Positions 45,565 through 54,899 are shown, numbered from the stretch's first letter. The stretch: 64,000 nt of DNA from Azospirillum sp. TSO35-2 (GCF_003116095.1 NZ_LGRA01000018.1:704739-768738), one strand, 5' to 3'. Notes: generated by a model not told the origin, from the sequence alone. Made by a program: numbers and translations.

Positions 45565-46791
45565 TTGCTGTATCACCTGTACGACATGCAACACGCTGCG
45601 ATGCGGCCGATGCGCTTCTGGGCCGAAGCCGCCCAGCACACCTTCCAGAATCCGCTGATGCCGTTGTCCTACACCAAGCTGGGCCGGGCGGTCGCCGCCG
45701 GGGCCGAACTGGTGGAGCGGACGACCCGCCGTTTCGGCAAGCCGGCCTTCGGCCTGGACGAGACGGTGGTCGACGGACAGACGGTGCCGGTCACCGAGCG
45801 CTTCGTCTGGCAGTCGCCCTTCTGCAAGCTGCTGAACTTCGCCAAGCCGGAGGGCACGCCCCGCCAGCCCAAGGTCCTGCTGGTCGCCCCGATGTCGGGC
45901 CACCACGCGACGCTGCTGCGCGGCACGGTGGAGGCGCTGATCAAGGACCACGACGTCTTCGTCAGCGACTGGATCGACGCGCGGCTGGTGCCGATGTCGG
46001 CCGGCCGCTTCGACCTGGACGACTACATCGACACGGTGGCGGAGATGATCCGCTTCCTGGGGCCGAACACCCACGTGATCGCGGTGTGCCAGCCGGCGGT
46101 GCCGGTGATGGCGGCGGTGTCGCTGATGGCCGCGGCGGACGAGCCGGTGCAGGCGCGGACCATGACCCTGATGGGCGGCCCGATCGACCCGATGGCCAAC
46201 CCGACGGTGCCGGTCAAGCTGGCGATGGAACGCCCGCTGAAGTGGTTCGAGCGCAGCGTCATCACCACGGTGCCGGTCTATTACCCGGGCGCCTTCCGCC
46301 GGGTCTATCCCGGCTTCATCCAGCTGTCGGGCTTCATGTCGATGAACCTCGACCGCCACATCAACGAGCATGTCGGCCTGTTCCGCCACCTCGTCCGTGG
46401 TGACGGCGACTCGGCCGAGCAGCACCGCCGCTTCTACGACGAGTACCTGTCGGTGATGGATCTGTCGGCGGAATTCTACCTGCAGACCATCGAGACGGTG
46501 TTCCAGAAGCACGCCCTGCCCGAAGGCACCATGGTGTCGCGCGGCCGCAAGGTGGAGCCGGCGGCGGTCCGCAAGACCGCGGTGATGACGGTGGAAGGCG
46601 AGCTGGACGACATCTCGGCCCCCGGCCAGACCATCGCCGCCCACCGCCTGTGCTCGTCCCTGCCGGACGAGATGCGCAAGACGCATTTCCAGAAGGGCGT
46701 CGGCCATTACGGCATTTTCAACGGCCGCCGCTGGCGCGAAAGCATCCTGCCGGAGATCCGCAGCTTCATCCAAAGCCACGACGGGGTGTGA
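45565..46791 (+). CDS. phaZ: Intracellular polyhydroxyalkanoate (PHB) depolymerase
   Basis: The 408-residue protein matches the i-PhaZ family end to end. It opens MLYHLYDMQHAAMRPMRFWAE and contains LLVAPMSGHHATLLRGTVEALIKDHDVFVSDWIDARLVP. The nucleophile is C175 in AVCQPAVPV, and the catalytic acid and His are late (GELDDISAPGQT; GVGHYGIFNGRRWR). It degrades stored native PHB to hydroxybutyrate units. The start is a TTG with GAGGA at 45554-45558; the family N-terminus confirms it and no ATG is in frame. The 274-bp upstream gap is relatively AT-rich and has the PhaR-like site. Confidence 0.9.
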   Translation: MLYHLYDMQHAAMRPMRFWAEAAQHTFQNPLMPLSYTKLGRAVAAGAELVERTTRRFGKPAFGLDETVVDGQTVPVTERFVWQSPFCKLLNFAKPEGTPRQPKVLLVAPMSGHHATLLRGTVEALIKDHDVFVSDWIDARLVPMSAGRFDLDDYIDTVAEMIRFLGPNTHVIAVCQPAVPVMAAVSLMAAADEPVQARTMTLMGGPIDPMANPTVPVKLAMERPLKWFERSVITTVPVYYPGAFRRVYPGFIQLSGFMSMNLDRHINEHVGLFRHLVRGDGDSAEQHRRFYDEYLSVMDLSAEFYLQTIETVFQKHALPEGTMVSRGRKVEPAAVRKTAVMTVEGELDDISAPGQTIAAHRLCSSLPDEMRKTHFQKGVGHYGIFNGRRWRESILPEIRSFIQSHDGV

Positions 46792-46809
46792 GGAACTGCT
46801 CCGCCCGGA

Positions 46810-46925
46810 GTTAGACCCCCTCCTATCCTCCCCCGCTGGGCGGGGGAGGGACTGCCGCTTCTCTCCAGCCTAAGCACCATTCCCCTCCCCCGCCCAGCGG
46901 GGGAGGGTTAGGGTGGGGGTCTAAC
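46810..46925. repeat. Modular GC-rich palindromic element, copy C
   Basis: An outer 11-bp perfect inverted repeat (46810-46820 with 46915-46925) encloses two C5/G5 hairpins (about 46828-46850 and 46882-46907). The linker begins GACTGCCGC, as in the other copies. It sits exactly between converging phaZ and the ethanolamine permease gene, so it may act as a two-way terminator. Confidence 0.85.
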
Positions 46926-46945
46926 GTCTCCACCCCATCGATCCT

Positions 46946-48358
46946 TCAGTCCACCATCGACCGCGCTTCGGTGAAGGCGTCCATATGCCCCAGTCCACCG
47001 GTCGCGCCGGCCTTCACCCGCATGCCGGCGGTGGCGAGGTGGAACAGGTAGCCCAGCGCGAACAGCGCGACGAACAGCCCGAACACCAGCGCGTTGTAGT
47101 AGACCATGGTCAGCAGCGCCAACACCGCCAGACCCAGCGAGATCGCCGGGAAGACCGGGTAGAAGGGCGCGCGGTACGGGCGCTCCAGCGCCGGTTCCTT
47201 GGTGCGCAGGCGGAACAGCGCCGCCATGCTCATGATGTACATGACGATGGCGCCGAACACCGACATGGTGACGATGTTGGCGGTCAGCGGCTGGCCGGCG
47301 ATCTGGATCAGCTCGTCGGAGTAGATGGCGGCGATGCCGATCACGCCGCCGGCCAGGATGGCCCAATGCGGGGTCTTGCGGGTCGGGTGCAGGCGGGCCA
47401 GCACCGGCGGCAGGAAGCCGGCGCGCGACAGCGCGAAGATCTGGCGTGAATAGCCCATGATGATGCCGTGGAACGACGCGATCAGGCCGAACAGGCCGAT
47501 CCACACCAGCATGTGCAGCCAGCCGCTCGATTCACCGACCACCGCCTTCATCGCCTGCGGCAGCGGGTCGTTGATGTTGGACAGCGCGTTCCAGTCACCG
47601 ACGCCACCGGCGAAGATCATCGTGCCGAAGGCCAGCACCACCAGCGTCAGGATGCCGCCGATGTAGGCGCGCGGCACGGTGCGCTTCGGGTCCTTGGTCT
47701 CTTCCGCCGCCATCGCGGCGCCCTCGATCGCCAGGAAGAACCAGATGGCGAAGGGGATCGCGGCGAAGATGCCGCCGAAGGCGTCCATCGAGAAGCTGTT
47801 CGACCCCGACCAGCCGTTGGCGGTGAAGTGGCTCCACGAGAAGCCGGGGTAGACGACGCCCATGAACACCACCAGCTCGACGATCGCCAGGATGGTGACG
47901 AACAGCTCGAAGGTGGCGGCGATCGACACGCCGGCGATGTTCAGCCCCATGAACAGGATGTAGGCGCCGACCGCGGCGGTCTTCGGGTCGAGGCCAGGGA
48001 ACTGCACGTTCAGATAGGCGCCGATGGCGAGCGCGATGGCCGGCGGCGCGAACACGAACTCGATCAGCGTGGCGAAGCCGGCGACGAAGCCGCCGGTCGG
48101 CCCGAAGGCGCGGTAGCTGTAGGCGAAGGGCCCGCCGGCGTGCGGGATGGCGGTCGTCAGCTCGGTGAAGCTGAAGATGAAGGTGGTGTACATCGCCGCG
48201 ATCAGGATCGTGGTGACCAGGAAGCCCAGCGTCCCCGCCGCCGCCCAGCCGTAGCTCCAGCCGAAATACTCGCCGGAGATCACCAGCCCGACGGCGATCC
48301 CCCACAGATGGAGCCCGCTCAGGCTCTTGCTCAATTCAGGTTTCGTGTTCCCAGACAT
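46946..48358 (-). CDS. Ethanolamine permease (APC family)
   Basis: The 470-residue amino-acid/polyamine/organocation permease has about 12 transmembrane helices. Its sequence is that of ethanolamine permeases (Eat): LHLWGIAVGLVISGEYFGWSYGWAAAGTLGFL at the N-terminus, then FTELTTAIPHAGGPFAYSYRAFGP. FSMDAFGGIFAAIPFAIWFFLAIEGAAMAAEETKDPKRTVPRAYIGGI follows. It is downstream of eutBC on the same strand (47 bp gap). With the two lyase subunits it makes a compact uptake-and-cleavage unit. Confidence 0.9.
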   Translation of the reverse strand: MSGNTKPELSKSLSGLHLWGIAVGLVISGEYFGWSYGWAAAGTLGFLVTTILIAAMYTTFIFSFTELTTAIPHAGGPFAYSYRAFGPTGGFVAGFATLIEFVFAPPAIALAIGAYLNVQFPGLDPKTAAVGAYILFMGLNIAGVSIAATFELFVTILAIVELVVFMGVVYPGFSWSHFTANGWSGSNSFSMDAFGGIFAAIPFAIWFFLAIEGAAMAAEETKDPKRTVPRAYIGGILTLVVLAFGTMIFAGGVGDWNALSNINDPLPQAMKAVVGESSGWLHMLVWIGLFGLIASFHGIIMGYSRQIFALSRAGFLPPVLARLHPTRKTPHWAILAGGVIGIAAIYSDELIQIAGQPLTANIVTMSVFGAIVMYIMSMAALFRLRTKEPALERPYRAPFYPVFPAISLGLAVLALLTMVYYNALVFGLFVALFALGYLFHLATAGMRVKAGATGGLGHMDAFTEARSMVD

Positions 48359-48405
48359 GAAGTTGCCTCCTGCCCCTGTTCAAGGCGTTGGTGTCGTTGC
48401 AGCAC

Positions 48406-49206
48406 TCACTGGTCGTGCCCGATCCGGCCGTTGTTTTGGTTGTTGTTCTGGTTGTCCGGACCGTTCAGGGACGGGGCGTCCTCTTTCAGGGCGACCCCCG
48501 TCAGCTTCCGCCGTGCCGCCTCGGTGGCGAGCCAGCACAGCTTGTCGGCGGCCGTCGCGATGGACAGTCCGTCGGCGTGGATGTTGGAAATGCAGTTGCG
48601 TTCGGAATCGGCGCGGCCCGGTTTCGGGTCCCAGGTCAGGTAGGCGCCCAGCGATTCCGCCGCCGACAGGCCGGGCCGCTCGCCGACCAGCAGGACCACC
48701 AGCCGGGCGCCCAGTGCCGCCGCGACCTCGTCGCCCAGCGCCACCCGCGCCTGCTCCGCCAGCACCACCGGGCCGATGCGCAGGTGACCCAGCCGGGCGA
48801 CGCAGGCGTGGACCAGCGGGGCGGCGTTGACCTGCACCGCGGCGGCCGACAGCCCGTCGGCGACGACGAACAGGATGTCCCACTCGCCGGCCGGCAGTCG
48901 GGCCGCGTTGTCCGCCGCCAGCTTGCGGCCCAGATCCGGGCGGCGCAGGTAGGTCGGGCGGTCGGGCGCGGCGCTGTGGACGCGGATCGTCTCCAGCGGC
49001 GCCAGATCCGCCGCCAACCGGTCGATATCGACGGCGCTGTGCACGGCGTCGCGGGCGCGGGCGTGGGCGAGCTGGAATTCCAGCAGCGCCTTGGTCGGCA
49101 GGGCGTCGCCGCTGCGGCCCAGCGCGATGCGGGCCCGGGTGGCGCTGCGGAAACGCGCCCAGGGATCCTTGAGGTTGTCCTTGGGATTGTCTTTGCTGCC
49201 GGGCAT
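48406..49206 (-). CDS. eutC: Ethanolamine ammonia-lyase, small subunit
   Basis: The 266-residue subunit shows EutC features: PWARFRSATRARIALGRSGDALPTKALLEFQLAHARARDAVH, VVADGLSAAAVQVNAAPL, LVGERPGLSAAESLGAYLTWDPKPGRADSERNCISNIHADGLS. It helps bind adenosylcobalamin and, with EutB, splits ethanolamine into acetaldehyde and ammonia. The start ATG overlaps the eutB stop by one base (TGATG). The C-terminus carries an Asn-rich tail (NQNNNQNN), which is unusual. Confidence 0.94.
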   Translation of the reverse strand: MPGSKDNPKDNLKDPWARFRSATRARIALGRSGDALPTKALLEFQLAHARARDAVHSAVDIDRLAADLAPLETIRVHSAAPDRPTYLRRPDLGRKLAADNAARLPAGEWDILFVVADGLSAAAVQVNAAPLVHACVARLGHLRIGPVVLAEQARVALGDEVAAALGARLVVLLVGERPGLSAAESLGAYLTWDPKPGRADSERNCISNIHADGLSIATAADKLCWLATEAARRKLTGVALKEDAPSLNGPDNQNNNQNNGRIGHDQ

Positions 49207-50597
49207 CAGGCCGCACTCCCCAGCAGGGCGGAGACGACGAGGCTCCGGTCGGGCCAGGGCGGCAGGCGGCGCTGCTCGTCGAGCCAGCCGGCCTTGTCCA
49301 GCCACGCCTCGAACTCCGGCGCCGGCGGGCGCTTCAGCAGGTGCCGCAGACCGAGCACGTCGTGGTAGGACAGGCTCTGGTAGTTCAGCATGACGTCGTC
49401 GGCGCCGGGCACCGCGATCAGGAAATTGACGCCGGCGGTCGCCAGCATCGTCATCAGGACGTCCATGTCGTCCTGGTCGGCCTCGGCGTGGTTGGTGTAG
49501 CAGACGTCGCAGCCCATCGGCACGCCGAGCAGCTTGGCGCACATATGGTCCTCCAGCCCGGCCCGGGTGATCTGCTTGGCGTCGAACAGGTATTCCGGCC
49601 CGATGAAGCCGACCACCGTGTTGACCAGCAGCGGGTCGAAGGCGCGGGCGACGGCGTAGGCGCGGGTTTCCACCGTCTGCTGGTCGACACCGAAATGGGC
49701 GTCGGCCGACAGGGCGGAGCCCTGCCCCGTCTCGAAATACATGACGTTGTCGCCGATGGTGCCGCGCTTCAGCGCCCGGGCCGCCTCCTGCGCCTCGGCG
49801 AGCAGCGACAGGGTGACGCCGAAGCCGCGGTTGGCCTTCTCGGTGCCGGCGATCGACTGGAAGACGAGGTCGACCGGCGCGCCGCGCTCGATCGCCTGGA
49901 TGGTCGTGGTGACGTGGGCCAGCACGCAGGACTGCACCGGGATGTCGAAGCGGGTGCGCACCGCGTCCAGCATCTCCAAGAGCGCGATGCAGGCCGGGAC
50001 GTTGTCGGTCGCCGGGTTGATGCCGATCACCGCGTCGCCGATGCCGTAGAGCAGCCCGTCCAGCGTCGAGGCGGCGATGCCGGTCGGGTCGTCGGTCGGG
50101 TGGTTGGGCTGCAGCCGGCTCGACAGCCGGCCGGGCAGCCCGACCGTGGTGCGGAAGCGGGTGACGACCGAGCATTTGGCGGCGACGCAGACCAGATCGT
50201 GGTTGCGCATCAGCTTGGACACCGCCGCCACCATCTCCGGCGTCAGGCCGGGGGCGAGCGCCGCCAGCGTCGCGGTGTCGGCCTCATAGGACAGCAGCCA
50301 GTCGCGGAACTGGCCGACCGTCATGTGGGCGACCGGGCGGAAGGCCGCGGCGTCGTGGCTATCGATGATGAGGCGCGTCACCTCGTCGGTTTCGTAGGCG
50401 ACCAGCGCCTCGTTCAGGAAGGACTTCAGCGGCAGGTCGGCCAGCACCATGCGCGCCGCCACCCGCCGCTCGTCGCTGTCGGCGGCGATGCCCGCCAGCT
50501 CGTCCCCCGACCGGCGCGGCGAGGCGCAGGCCATCACCGCCTTCAGGTCGTCGAAGCGGTGGCGTTGCCGCCCAAGATCGCAGTGGTAGTTCGCCAT
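49206..50597 (-). CDS. eutB: Ethanolamine ammonia-lyase, large subunit
   Basis: The 463-residue subunit has the EutB barrel: LKSFLNEALVAYETDEVTRLI, VAAKCSVVTRFRTTVGLPGRLSSRLQPNHPTDDP, DAVIGINPATDNV, VFQSIAGTEKANRGFGV, YFETGQGSALSADAHFGVDQQTVETRAYAVARAF. It binds ethanolamine and the adenosylcobalamin radical. ATG 50597 has a GGGAGG site. No microcompartment shell, EutA reactivase or EutD/E genes are next to it, so this is the short alphaproteobacterial form of the pathway, where free acetaldehyde is handled elsewhere. Confidence 0.95.
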   Translation of the reverse strand: MANYHCDLGRQRHRFDDLKAVMACASPRRSGDELAGIAADSDERRVAARMVLADLPLKSFLNEALVAYETDEVTRLIIDSHDAAAFRPVAHMTVGQFRDWLLSYEADTATLAALAPGLTPEMVAAVSKLMRNHDLVCVAAKCSVVTRFRTTVGLPGRLSSRLQPNHPTDDPTGIAASTLDGLLYGIGDAVIGINPATDNVPACIALLEMLDAVRTRFDIPVQSCVLAHVTTTIQAIERGAPVDLVFQSIAGTEKANRGFGVTLSLLAEAQEAARALKRGTIGDNVMYFETGQGSALSADAHFGVDQQTVETRAYAVARAFDPLLVNTVVGFIGPEYLFDAKQITRAGLEDHMCAKLLGVPMGCDVCYTNHAEADQDDMDVLMTMLATAGVNFLIAVPGADDVMLNYQSLSYHDVLGLRHLLKRPPAPEFEAWLDKAGWLDEQRRLPPWPDRSLVVSALLGSAA

Positions 50598-50860
50598 CGC
50601 CGGCCTCCCGCCCGTCTCACTCCGGCGCGAAGAGTGGCATGGGGCGATGGCCGGACAGTTGACCGCAGAACACAAAATGCGCCGCCGCCCACCCTTTCCC
50701 GGCGGTCATAGCCATTTTGGCGCCGCTCGTGCCCGGGCGGAGCGTGAGCGGCGCAATCGGCTAGTCCGGCGAAACCGGAACCGTGGCCGCAGCGTTGCCT
50801 TCCGCAGTGCAGCGCGCCGTCCCCGCGACGGGGTGCCGGATGATCAAAAGGGAGTTCTCC

Positions 50861-51049
50861 ATGCTGACGCTGTTGCGCACCGCCGTCCTGATCCTGCCGC
50901 TGGTCGCGGTCGCCGCCTGCCACCGGGACGGCCCGGCCGAGCGCGCCGGGAAGTCGATCGACAACGCCGGCCAGAGCGTCAAGGACGCCATCGACCCGCC
51001 CGGCCCGGCGGAAAAGGCCGGCCGCGCCATCGACCGGACGGTGAACTGA
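50861..51049 (+). CDS. Small lipoprotein
   Basis: The 62-residue precursor has a signal peptide and lipobox (LLRTAVLILPLVAVAAC, Cys20). The mature part (HRDGPAERAGKSIDNAGQSVKDAIDPPGPAEKAGRAID) is amphipathic and has repeated AGKSIDNAG/AGRAID elements, in the manner of entericidin-type membrane peptides. It would be an outer- or inner-membrane lipoprotein. AAAAGGGAG lies just upstream of the ATG. Longer readings of this frame lack a ribosome site. Confidence 0.65.
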   Translation: MLTLLRTAVLILPLVAVAACHRDGPAERAGKSIDNAGQSVKDAIDPPGPAEKAGRAIDRTVN

Positions 51050-51212
51050 CCACCCGGTGAACGGACCGGATCGGCGGGCGCCGCCCGCCCGCCGGCCATC
51101 ACCCGAGGGGACTCGACTTCCGCTGGTTGTTTGGGCACAGTCACATTGGTTGCAGGCTCTAGTAAAACCGTCCGTGTGGCTGTGACAGGCATGTAACGAG
51201 GGGGAGAGTCCC

Positions 51213-51881
51213 ATGTCGCTCAACGGGAATGAGTATTTCACTTACTTCTTCGATGGGAATACAAGCGGGTGCCATAGAGAGGCGGAACAGGTCAAATCCA
51301 TCACCAAGGGGAAGGTTACATACCATATACATCTCTCCGGGCAGTATGATGATGGAACGACGACAAGGCACAACTCGTTTGCGAAAAAGCACCTGATCAC
51401 GTTCAAGGGCGGGAAGGGCCATGCCCAAGGTGGCCGGTCGGCCGATCCCGACCACAAGGCCGAGGGGATTCTGGCCCACCGCTTCAACAAGAAGACGGTC
51501 ACCGCCTACAATCAGGCGCGGGATGCCAAGTTCAACAACCTCAGTGCCGACGGTCAGGGGAAATACGCCAAGGCTGCCCTGGGCGGCGCCGTGACGAAGC
51601 GGAACACCGTGGTCATCTGCGACTATCTCGATCCCGCCGAATTGTGGGATGCTTTCGCACGCGGCCTTCACGCCAAAGCGCCCTGGCGGGCAGGCGACAG
51701 GAAAACCATCCTCGTCGACTTCAACCTGCGGAAAACCTCGAAGGATTACTGCATCCTCAGCCGGGACGCCGCCGGGCTGGTGACGCAGGAGGGCACCGCG
51801 ATGCATGTCCTGGCCCATTGCACCGAAATCTCCGGCAAGAACCTGACCTGCCACATCGTGCATTTCGAAGGCGTGGAATAG
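51213..51881 (+). CDS. Orphan protein of unknown function
   Basis: This soluble 222-residue protein has no signal peptide or membrane segment. I recognise no family. Features are a Lys/His-rich middle (HSFAKKHLITFKGGKGHAQGG; DHKAEGILAHRF), several strand-like segments (TVVICDYLD; KTILVDFN) and a closing HCTEISGKNLTCHIVHFEG. Base composition of the first half is clearly lower in GC than the neighbours, with less of the usual C/G third-position bias, which suggests recent acquisition. A GAGGGGGAGAG ribosome site supports the ATG. Confidence 0.6.
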   Translation: MSLNGNEYFTYFFDGNTSGCHREAEQVKSITKGKVTYHIHLSGQYDDGTTTRHNSFAKKHLITFKGGKGHAQGGRSADPDHKAEGILAHRFNKKTVTAYNQARDAKFNNLSADGQGKYAKAALGGAVTKRNTVVICDYLDPAELWDAFARGLHAKAPWRAGDRKTILVDFNLRKTSKDYCILSRDAAGLVTQEGTAMHVLAHCTEISGKNLTCHIVHFEGVE

Positions 51882-51926
51882 CCGCGCCCGACGCCCGGCC
51901 CCTCCCCGGTCCCACCGGCCCCCGGT

Positions 51927-52694
51927 TCAGCGGGCGGCGTAATCCTGCGCCGCGCCGCCGGTGGGCTCGCGCCCCGACACCTCCAGCAGCAGCTTGTTGA
52001 GGATCGCGTCGGCGAACGCCTCGAAATCGCGGGCCGGCACCAGGAAGGCGCCGGGGCCGCCGATGACGTGGTCGCGGTAATAGCCCTCCAGGTCGTTCGG
52101 CGCCGCCCCGCCCCACGGGTTGGGGCGGTCGTTGAGGATCGGCAGGCCGTTGATGGTGATGCCGCGGCCGACCGCGGCGTCGCGCGCCAGTTCCACCGGA
52201 CGGCCACGGTTGTTCTCGCCGTCGCCCGAGATGTCGATCACCCGTCGCGTTCCCTCGAAGCCGTTGGCGTCGAACATCGGCACGACTCGGTCGATGACGC
52301 CGCTGATCGAGGTCCATTGTTCGGTGATCATCGGCGCCTCGGCCACCGCGGCGGCGAAGCGTTCAATGCTGGCGGGGTCGCTCAGCTCGGTCCAGTCGAC
52401 GACGACGTGCTGGTACTCCTCGCCCGCCCATTCGATGTAGGTGGCGGCGATGCGGCCGAAGGGGCCGCCATGGATGGCGTCCTGCACCTTGGTGTTCATC
52501 AGCGCCTGGACATAGCCGTTGCGCTGGAGCTTCGCCTCGTCCGGGTCGACGCTGCCGGAGACGTCGATCGCCAGGACCAGTTCCAGGTCGACCGGAGTCT
52601 GGGCGGCGGCCGGTGCGGCCGTCCAGAAGGCCGGTAACGCGATGACGATCAGGAAGCCGATCACCCGACGGGACAACAGGCGGTGTGCACGCAT
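51927..52694 (-). CDS. DUF1194 protein (VWA-like, exported)
   Basis: The 255-residue precursor has a signal peptide of about 32 residues (ending APAAAQTP). A von Willebrand A-like fold follows, with the MIDAS motif LAIDVSGSVDPDEA and a later DISGDGENNRG. The segment QALMNTKVQDAIHGGPFGRIAATYIEWAGEEYQHVVVDWT is the DUF1194 signature. The protein should be periplasmic or surface-located and may bind a protein partner through a metal ion. The ATG at 52694 has AAGGAGGG upstream. The function of the family is unknown. Confidence 0.85.
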   Translation of the reverse strand: MRAHRLLSRRVIGFLIVIALPAFWTAAPAAAQTPVDLELVLAIDVSGSVDPDEAKLQRNGYVQALMNTKVQDAIHGGPFGRIAATYIEWAGEEYQHVVVDWTELSDPASIERFAAAVAEAPMITEQWTSISGVIDRVVPMFDANGFEGTRRVIDISGDGENNRGRPVELARDAAVGRGITINGLPILNDRPNPWGGAAPNDLEGYYRDHVIGGPGAFLVPARDFEAFADAILNKLLLEVSGREPTGGAAQDYAAR

Positions 52695-53030
52695 CCGCAA
52701 CCCTCCTTCTCGTCATCGTGGCCCTTTCGCCACCCCGGCCGACGGAAGGACTGAGGATTGGTGCGCCACCGTCCGCTGTCCATGGCTTGGGGAGGTATTC
52801 CGGCGGTTGCGCCCGGCCAAGGCGGAGTACCCCGCGGCCGCCGCCATTCGGCCGAAGCCGGCCGAAACCGGGGCGGGTGGGGCCGGCGAGGGTGACAAAG
52901 CGGGGCTTTGCAGCGTAGGATACGCCCTAAGAGGTAAGCCGATAGGATGAGTTGCCGCCCCGGATAACCGGAGCCATCGGCAGCGCCCCTTGCGGTCCGG
53001 ATCCCACCCTTCCACAAAGCGGTCATCGAC
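52695..53030. other. 336-bp divergent intergenic region
   Basis: No gene was seen between the divergent DUF1194 gene and the secreted caspase-like candidate. The only structure I could see is a short palindrome TTCGGCCGAA (around 52850) followed by a related GCCGGCCGAA. No promoter with good spacing was found. Confidence 0.5.
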
Positions 53031-54899
53031 GTGGCCATTGGTCGTTCTGCGGCATCGCGGTTGTTCAAACGTCTGTCCCGGCTGGCGCTCTGCGCCCTGC
53101 TGTCGGCCGGCGGCCCGGCCGTGGCGGTGGCCCAGGTGCTGCATTCCGCCGAGCTGCTGGCGCCGGATCTTCCCCGCGTGGTCGCACCGCCCACCCACCC
53201 CGGCAACGCCCTGCCTTCACACACCCAGCCGCCCGCCACCCAGCCCCCCACCGCGCTGTCCGCCTGCGCGGATGGCGAGCCGGCCGGCCAGGCTGTTCTC
53301 GACGCCGTCTTCGGCGGTGACGCGGCGTTCGCCGAACTGGCCCGCCGCTCGCCGGCCGACGCCTTCCGCTGCTCCGCCCTGTTCCCGGGCGACGCTGCCC
53401 TGGCGGCGCTGCGCGACGCCGTGCCCGCCGCTCCGTTCGACGCCGTCAGCGTTGCCGACCAGCTCTCCGGCCGTCCCGGTGGCGCCGACATCCTCGGCAA
53501 GGCGCTGGACGTCGCACTGCTGACGCGCGCGCTCGACACCGGCCTGCCCTTCTACGAAACCCGGCACGAGCTGCGCAAACGGCTGCCCAAGCCGGACCTG
53601 CGGGCGCTGGAGGTTCATGCGTCGAAGGCGCTGGCCGCCTCCTTCGCGCGGGACCCGGCCGCGCTGGCGCCGAAGATCGGCGCGCTGATCGACGACATGG
53701 TGGACGATCCCCTGGTCGACCGGTTCCGCATCACGCTCGCGCTGTCCTCCGAAGACCTGTTCGAACTGATCGCGCGGATCGGGCCGCAGCTCTACACCTC
53801 GTCGCTCGACGGCCTCGTCAGCATCCTGCAGATCCAGTTGAAGCAGGAACGGCGCGGCTTCATCGATCTGGCGCGCAGCCCGCGAACCCAGGCGCGGTGG
53901 GCCGATTTCTTCGTCGCCATCGTCGGCGGCGGCCGGGGCGGCAGCCTGTTCGGCACCAACGCGACAAGCGCCCGCGAGCTGATGAGGGAAAGCATCCGGG
54001 CGTTGCTGGCGCCCGGCGGCGCGCCGGAGCCGGCGGTCGCCATCGGCGCCCTCGCCGATGCGATGGACACCGAGTCCCACCCGGTCCGTGCGGCGCTGGA
54101 GGATGAGCTGGCGGCGTGGTACCGGACCGCCGGCGACCCGTCGGCCAAGCTGATGACCGGGCTCGCCGGCAGCCTGCACGCGATGCGCCTGTCCGGCCGG
54201 CCGGCAACCGCCGCCTTCACGGCCGAGCGTTTCGCCGAGCGTCATTCCCTGGCGGCGCTGCCGGCGCTGACCGGACAGCGCCTGTTCCAGAACGGCATCA
54301 ACGTGCAGCGGATGACCTTCTACGACGATCCCGACGGCCGGGCGTCGTTCCGCGGTTTCCTGCGGCAGCACCGGGCGATGGGCTGGGCGCTGCACAACAA
54401 CGCCGGCTTCCTCGTCGCCGTCAGCCCGGAACGGCGGGGGCGCCGCATCGTCATCGTCGCCGACGTCCCCGGCGAAGGCGATCGCGGACGGGCGGCCGCG
54501 TGGGAATGGCTGGCCCGCGAAGGGCTGTCGCCGTCCATCGTCATCCATCGCGGGCACAGCTACCACGAGGACGGGACGATGTCGGAGATCGCGCCGGCGA
54601 CGGCGCTGGTGTTCTGGGGGTCCTGCGGCGGCCACACCCGGCTGCGCGCCACGCTCGATCGCGCGCCGGACGCGCTGGTGCTCGCGACGCAGAACATCGG
54701 CGTGTCGACCGTCAACGAGGCGCTGCTCGGCATCATGGAAGAGCGGCTTCTGACCGACGGGACGCTCGACTGGAACGCGGTGTGGACCGACGCGCACCGC
54801 CGCATCCATGACCGGCGCTTCGCGTCCTACAAGCGTCCGGACCAGGATTCCACCAACATCGCGCTCCGGGCTTGGCGGGTTCAGCACACGCTGGAGTGA
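53031..54899 (+). CDS. Secreted protein with caspase-fold-like His/Cys motifs
   Basis: The 622-residue precursor has a signal peptide (about residues 1-34), then a Pro-rich linker and a helical middle region. The C-terminal part (about 470-600) shows a hydrophobic strand ending VIHRGHS (H509) and, 22 residues on, a strand ending LVFWGSCGG (C532). This His-Gly / Cys spacing and the strand-before-residue pattern are those of clan CD cysteine peptidases (caspase, gingipain, CHAT). It could be a periplasmic or secreted peptidase. The fold is inferred from motifs only. The start is GTG. Confidence 0.6.
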   Translation: MAIGRSAASRLFKRLSRLALCALLSAGGPAVAVAQVLHSAELLAPDLPRVVAPPTHPGNALPSHTQPPATQPPTALSACADGEPAGQAVLDAVFGGDAAFAELARRSPADAFRCSALFPGDAALAALRDAVPAAPFDAVSVADQLSGRPGGADILGKALDVALLTRALDTGLPFYETRHELRKRLPKPDLRALEVHASKALAASFARDPAALAPKIGALIDDMVDDPLVDRFRITLALSSEDLFELIARIGPQLYTSSLDGLVSILQIQLKQERRGFIDLARSPRTQARWADFFVAIVGGGRGGSLFGTNATSARELMRESIRALLAPGGAPEPAVAIGALADAMDTESHPVRAALEDELAAWYRTAGDPSAKLMTGLAGSLHAMRLSGRPATAAFTAERFAERHSLAALPALTGQRLFQNGINVQRMTFYDDPDGRASFRGFLRQHRAMGWALHNNAGFLVAVSPERRGRRIVIVADVPGEGDRGRAAAWEWLAREGLSPSIVIHRGHSYHEDGTMSEIAPATALVFWGSCGGHTRLRATLDRAPDALVLATQNIGVSTVNEALLGIMEERLLTDGTLDWNAVWTDAHRRIHDRRFASYKRPDQDSTNIALRAWRVQHTLE

